Below are positions 61,095-64,000 of a stretch of 64,000 bases of DNA, piece by piece; the first letter of the stretch is position 1; the number at the start of each line of letters is the position of its first letter. Below the pieces are notes generated by a model. It was not told the DNA's origin, ran no database searches, and worked only from the letters and a program-made list of their open reading frames with translations. The stretch is from Chelativorans sp. J32 (GTDB lineage: Bacteria > Pseudomonadota > Alphaproteobacteria > Rhizobiales > Rhizobiaceae): assembly GCF_000518985.1 (NCBI RefSeq), contig NZ_JAEQ01000011.1:1-64000 (forward strand), given 5' to 3'. The position numbers and the translations under genes are program-made.

Positions 61095-62135
61095 ATGGCA
61101 GGGGAGAGAGGCCGACTGGCGGCCCGCAAAGTGGTGGTGATCACCGGCGCGTCGGCCGGTGTAGGCCGAGCTGTCGCGCATCGCTTTGCCGGGTCCGGTG
61201 CAGCCGTGGCCCTTATTGCGCGCGACCAGACGGCCTTGGAAGAGACAAGGGCGGAAGTGGAAGCGAGAGGCGGGAGTGCCATGGTGATCCCGCTGGATGT
61301 GGCCGATGCCGACGCTGTCTTTGCGGCTGCACGGGACGTGGAAGAAGAGCTCGGGACCATCGACGTCTGGATCAACAATGCGATGGCGACGGTCTTTTCT
61401 CCATTTTCCGAGATGGGGCCGGAAGAATTCCGCCGCGTTACGGAGACCACCTATCTCGGCTATGTTTACGGCACGATGGCCGCGCTCGAGCAAATGCGCA
61501 GGCGCAATCGAGGGGTAATCGTGCAGGTTGGGTCCGCCCTCTCCTATCGCGGGATCCCGCTGCAATCGGCCTATTGTGGCGCAAAGCATGCTATCCGCGG
61601 CTTTACGGACTCGCTGCGTTGCGAACTGATCCATGAAAGAAGCCGGATCAAGCTTACAATGGTGCATCTTCCGGCGATAAATACGCCGCAATTCGAGTGG
61701 GCGCGCACGCATATGTCCAAGGCTCCGCGTCCCGTCGCGCCTGTGTTCCAGCCAGAAGTTGCCGCTGAGGCGATCTACAGTGCCTCCCGAAATCCCCGCC
61801 GGGAAATATGGCTCGGCTCGAGCACGGCCCAGGTGATCCTCGGAAATGCACTCGCGCCATGGCTGCTCGACCGTTACCTGGCGCGCAGATGCTACGACGG
61901 GCAGCAGAGACGGGTGGAAGTGGCGCCGGGCCGCGCCGACAATCTGTTCCATCCCGTGCACAAGCCTCACCGCACTCACGGTACATTCGATAACGAGGCT
62001 TCTTCCTCCGCCGCTGCATTCTCCGGAAGCGGGCTTCGGCTGGGCGTCGCGATGGCAGGATTCGGTGTAGCGGTGATCGCAGGCATGCTGGCGCGAGGCG
62101 CTCTTTCGGCACGTTCCCTGCGCTCCAGACGCTGA
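61095..62135 (+). CDS. SDR-family oxidoreductase with C-terminal membrane segment
   Basis: The 346-residue classical SDR has the cofactor loop VVITGASAGVGRAVAHRFAG and the catalytic Ser/Tyr/Lys in VQVGSALSYRGIPLQSAYCGAKHAIRG. After about residue 240 it has a C-terminal extension with a hydrophobic helix (LGVAMAGFGVAVIAGMLARG) near residues 316-335 that probably anchors it. The GGAGGAAGCT ribosome site is strong. It is in one operon with the GH13 enzyme; the substrate is unknown. Confidence 0.88.
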   Translation: MAGERGRLAARKVVVITGASAGVGRAVAHRFAGSGAAVALIARDQTALEETRAEVEARGGSAMVIPLDVADADAVFAAARDVEEELGTIDVWINNAMATVFSPFSEMGPEEFRRVTETTYLGYVYGTMAALEQMRRRNRGVIVQVGSALSYRGIPLQSAYCGAKHAIRGFTDSLRCELIHERSRIKLTMVHLPAINTPQFEWARTHMSKAPRPVAPVFQPEVAAEAIYSASRNPRREIWLGSSTAQVILGNALAPWLLDRYLARRCYDGQQRRVEVAPGRADNLFHPVHKPHRTHGTFDNEASSSAAAFSGSGLRLGVAMAGFGVAVIAGMLARGALSARSLRSRR

Positions 62136-62157
62136 ACGAGCGGCGCCGAACCCTGCG

Positions 62158-62182
62158 GGAACAATCGACGCGGGCATAGGTT
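62158..62182 (+). promoter_or_regulatory. EcfG-type promoter for the SRPBCC gene
   Basis: GGAAC-N16-GGTT has one mismatch and lies 40 bp before the ATG at 62223. Confidence 0.6.
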
Positions 62183-62222
62183 TGGGCCGCATCGCCTTTG
62201 GCCTTACCCGAGGGAGCATCCG

Positions 62223-62882
62223 ATGCATCATCGACATCACAACCACGGTGCCGGCCGTGCACTTGCGGCCGGTATGTTGGGCGCTGCCGCCGGCGCCATC
62301 GTCTTGATGGCTGCCCGCAGCATGATGAGGGACAACCATCCAATGGGCCCTGAGGACTCACCGCGCCATGCCTGGCGCCGCCGCGCCGGCCGCCGCTGGC
62401 GCGAGGGAGCAGTGGTCGGCCGGAGCATCACGGTGAACGCCCCGCGCGAGGAGGTCTATTCCCGCTGGCGCGACTTCTCGACCTTCCCGAATTTCATGGA
62501 GAATGTCGTCTCCGTCACCCCCCTGGACCAGACAAGATCGCGCTGGGTCATCGAGGGCCCTGCCGGCAGCACGGTCGAATTCGAAACGAGGATCACCGAA
62601 GATCGACCGAATGAGCTGATCGCCTGGGAATCGGACGAGGACGCCGAGGTGCGCAACAGCGGCCGGGTCACCTTCCGCGATGCACCAGGCGGCCGCGGCA
62701 CCGAGATCGAGGCGGTGATCGCCTATGATCCGCCGGGAGGCGCGGTGGGTCGCATGGCTGCCAAGCTCTTCCAGAAGGAGCCCGGCGTTCAGGCCAAGCG
62801 CGAGCTGCGTCGCTTCAAGCAGTTGATGGAGACCGGCGAGATCTCCACGGCCGCTTCCGGTTCAGCGTCTTCGCGCGCTTGA
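62223..62882 (+). CDS. SRPBCC (START/Bet v 1-like) family membrane-associated protein
   Basis: The 219-residue protein has a hydrophobic N-terminal segment (LAAGMLGAAAGAIVLMAA, residues 15-32) and a polyketide-cyclase/SRPBCC domain. The domain opens with ITVNAPREEVYSRWRDFSTFPNFM and has IEGPAGSTVEFETRITEDRPNELIAWES. The C-terminal helix FQKEPGVQAKRELRRFKQLMETGE is typical. Such proteins, often near glutathione-independent formaldehyde dehydrogenases, bind hydrophobic ligands. An EcfG-like promoter precedes it. Confidence 0.88.
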   Translation: MHHRHHNHGAGRALAAGMLGAAAGAIVLMAARSMMRDNHPMGPEDSPRHAWRRRAGRRWREGAVVGRSITVNAPREEVYSRWRDFSTFPNFMENVVSVTPLDQTRSRWVIEGPAGSTVEFETRITEDRPNELIAWESDEDAEVRNSGRVTFRDAPGGRGTEIEAVIAYDPPGGAVGRMAAKLFQKEPGVQAKRELRRFKQLMETGEISTAASGSASSRA

Positions 62883-62894
62883 GGTCGACCAGGC

Positions 62895-64000
62895 ATGCGC
62901 GCTCTCGTCTGGCACGGAAAACACGATGTTCGCGTCGATACGGTTGACGATCCCGAGATCGTCAACCCCCGCGACGCGATCATCAAGATCACCTCGACCG
63001 CAATCTGCGGGTCGGACCTTCACCTCTATGATGGGGTTATTCCAACCATGCGCCCGGGTGACATCCTGGGCCACGAATTCATGGGCGAAGTGGTCGAGGT
63101 GGGGAAAGGAAACACCCGGCTCAAAAAGGGAGACCGCGTCGTGGTCCCCTTCGTGATCGCCTGCGGAAAATGCTTCTTCTGCGAGAAGCAGCAATATTCC
63201 GCCTGCGACAACTCCAATCCGGCTGACAAGGCCGATATGTCCCAGATGCTCTATGGCCACCAGATGGCCGGCCTCTTCGGCTATTCGCATCTGACAGGCG
63301 GTTATGCCGGCGGGCAGGCGGAATATGTCCGCGTGCCCTATTCGGATATTGGCCCGATCGTCGTGCCCGACGACCTTGAGGATGACGAGGTTCTCTTCCT
63401 TTCCGATATCCTGCCGACAGGATGGATGGCGGCGGAAAACTGCGAGATCGAGGAGGGAGACACCGTTGCCGTCTGGGGCTGCGGACCGGTCGGGCTCTTC
63501 GCCATCCAAAGCGCGCTCATCATGGGCGCTGAGCAGGTGATCGCGATCGACCATTATCCGCACCGGCTGGAACTCGCGCGAAAGCTCGGGGCCAAGGTGA
63601 TCAATTACAAGAACGCCCGGGTCTACGAAGCCTTGATGGAAATGACAGGTGGGATCGGCCCGGATGCGGTCATCGATGCGGTCGGGCTGGAGAGCCACGG
63701 ATTCGCTCCGGACAATCTCTACGATTACGCCAAGCAGACGCTGAAATTGGAGACGGATCGTCCCCACGTGCTGCGGCAGGCGATCTATGCTTGCCGCAAG
63801 GGCGGCCGTGTCTCGGTCCCGGGTGTCTATGGCGGATTCGTCGACAAATTTCCCGTCGGCGCCTTTATGCAAAAGGGCCTCACCTTGCGGACGGGGCAGA
63901 CGCATGTGCAGAAATATCTGGCTCCGCTGCTCGAGATGATCCGCGAGCGCAAGATCGACACGACCTTCCTCATCAGTCACCGCCTGCCCCTGGAACAGGG
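62895..64000 (+). CDS. Zinc-dependent alcohol/formaldehyde dehydrogenase-like protein, 3' end cut by the window
   Basis: The open frame runs from ATG 62895 to the window end without a stop (at least 368 residues). It has the catalytic zinc sites [11 protein letters not shown] and ILGHEFMG. The structural zinc cluster is [16 protein letters not shown], and the nucleotide-binding loop is [13 protein letters not shown]. The insertion around [22 protein letters not shown] is typical of the glutathione-independent formaldehyde dehydrogenase-like group. It lies 12 bp after the SRPBCC gene, in the same operon. The substrate is unknown. Confidence 0.88.
   Translation, partial: MRALVWHGKHDVRVDTVDDPEIVNPRDAIIKITSTAICGSDLHLYDGVIPTMRPGDILGHEFMGEVVEVGKGNTRLKKGDRVVVPFVIACGKCFFCEKQQYSACDNSNPADKADMSQMLYGHQMAGLFGYSHLTGGYAGGQAEYVRVPYSDIGPIVVPDDLEDDEVLFLSDILPTGWMAAENCEIEEGDTVAVWGCGPVGLFAIQSALIMGAEQVIAIDHYPHRLELARKLGAKVINYKNARVYEALMEMTGGIGPDAVIDAVGLESHGFAPDNLYDYAKQTLKLETDRPHVLRQAIYACRKGGRVSVPGVYGGFVDKFPVGAFMQKGLTLRTGQTHVQKYLAPLLEMIRERKIDTTFLISHRLPLEQ

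Overview
The window is GC-rich, densely coding DNA from an alphaproteobacterial chromosome. The gene content and order (hemE/oriC, parAB-rsmG-mnmG-mnmE, maf-aroE-coaE-dnaQ, secB, hslVU, hisB-DUF2628-hisHAFE-coaA, pckA) point to the order Hyphomicrobiales (Rhizobiales); a Phyllobacteriaceae-like host is a guess from gene order. No rRNA, tRNA, CRISPR array, prophage or intact transposon was found.

Region 1 (1-33 kb) is core chromosome around the replication origin. A decayed IS630 transposase sits just beyond parB. Then come parB, parA, rsmG, mnmG and mnmE on the minus strand, with one parS site inside rsmG and a cluster of four parS or parS-like sites between mnmG and mnmE. A DUF255 protein, rho, hemJ and hemE follow. 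The roughly 390-bp gap between hemE and the PEP synthase regulatory gene carries DnaA-box-like 9-mers and five GANTC (CcrM) sites and is proposed as oriC. Rightward genes leave this point (ppsR-like, maf, aroE, coaE, dnaQ). Next are secB, fxsA, a Tim44-domain gene, mltA-smr-xre, a DUF1402 gene, hslU-GNAT-hslV, and the overlapping histidine operon ending in coaA. The core block closes with alkB, a LysM/BON protein, arfB and pckA.

Region 2 (about 33-64 kb) is an accessory island rich in stress-type genes: a Rieske/FAD oxidoreductase operon, DUF421, type II NADH dehydrogenase, a CYP152-type peroxygenase P450, DUF4142, two YciF-like (DUF892) proteins, a CAP-domain lipoprotein, a PQQ glucose dehydrogenase-like protein, a DUF2267/erythromycin-esterase/MBL/phosphoribosyltransferase/PEBP operon, a GT4 plus glucan-debranching pair, a GH13 enzyme, SDR, SRPBCC and a zinc alcohol dehydrogenase cut by the window end. 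At least eleven intergenic sites here match, exactly or with one mismatch, GGAAC-N16/17-CGTT, the promoter of the alphaproteobacterial general-stress sigma factor EcfG. Ten lie 25-60 bp before a start codon. I infer that much of this island is one general stress regulon.

The most unusual element is at 59188-59305: three successive hairpins, each showing CCTCCTCCC in its loop, the last one being an intrinsic terminator. This is the layout of the CCUCCUCCC-loop (cuckoo/alpha-r14/CcsR-type) small RNAs, which are able to pair with Shine-Dalgarno sequences.
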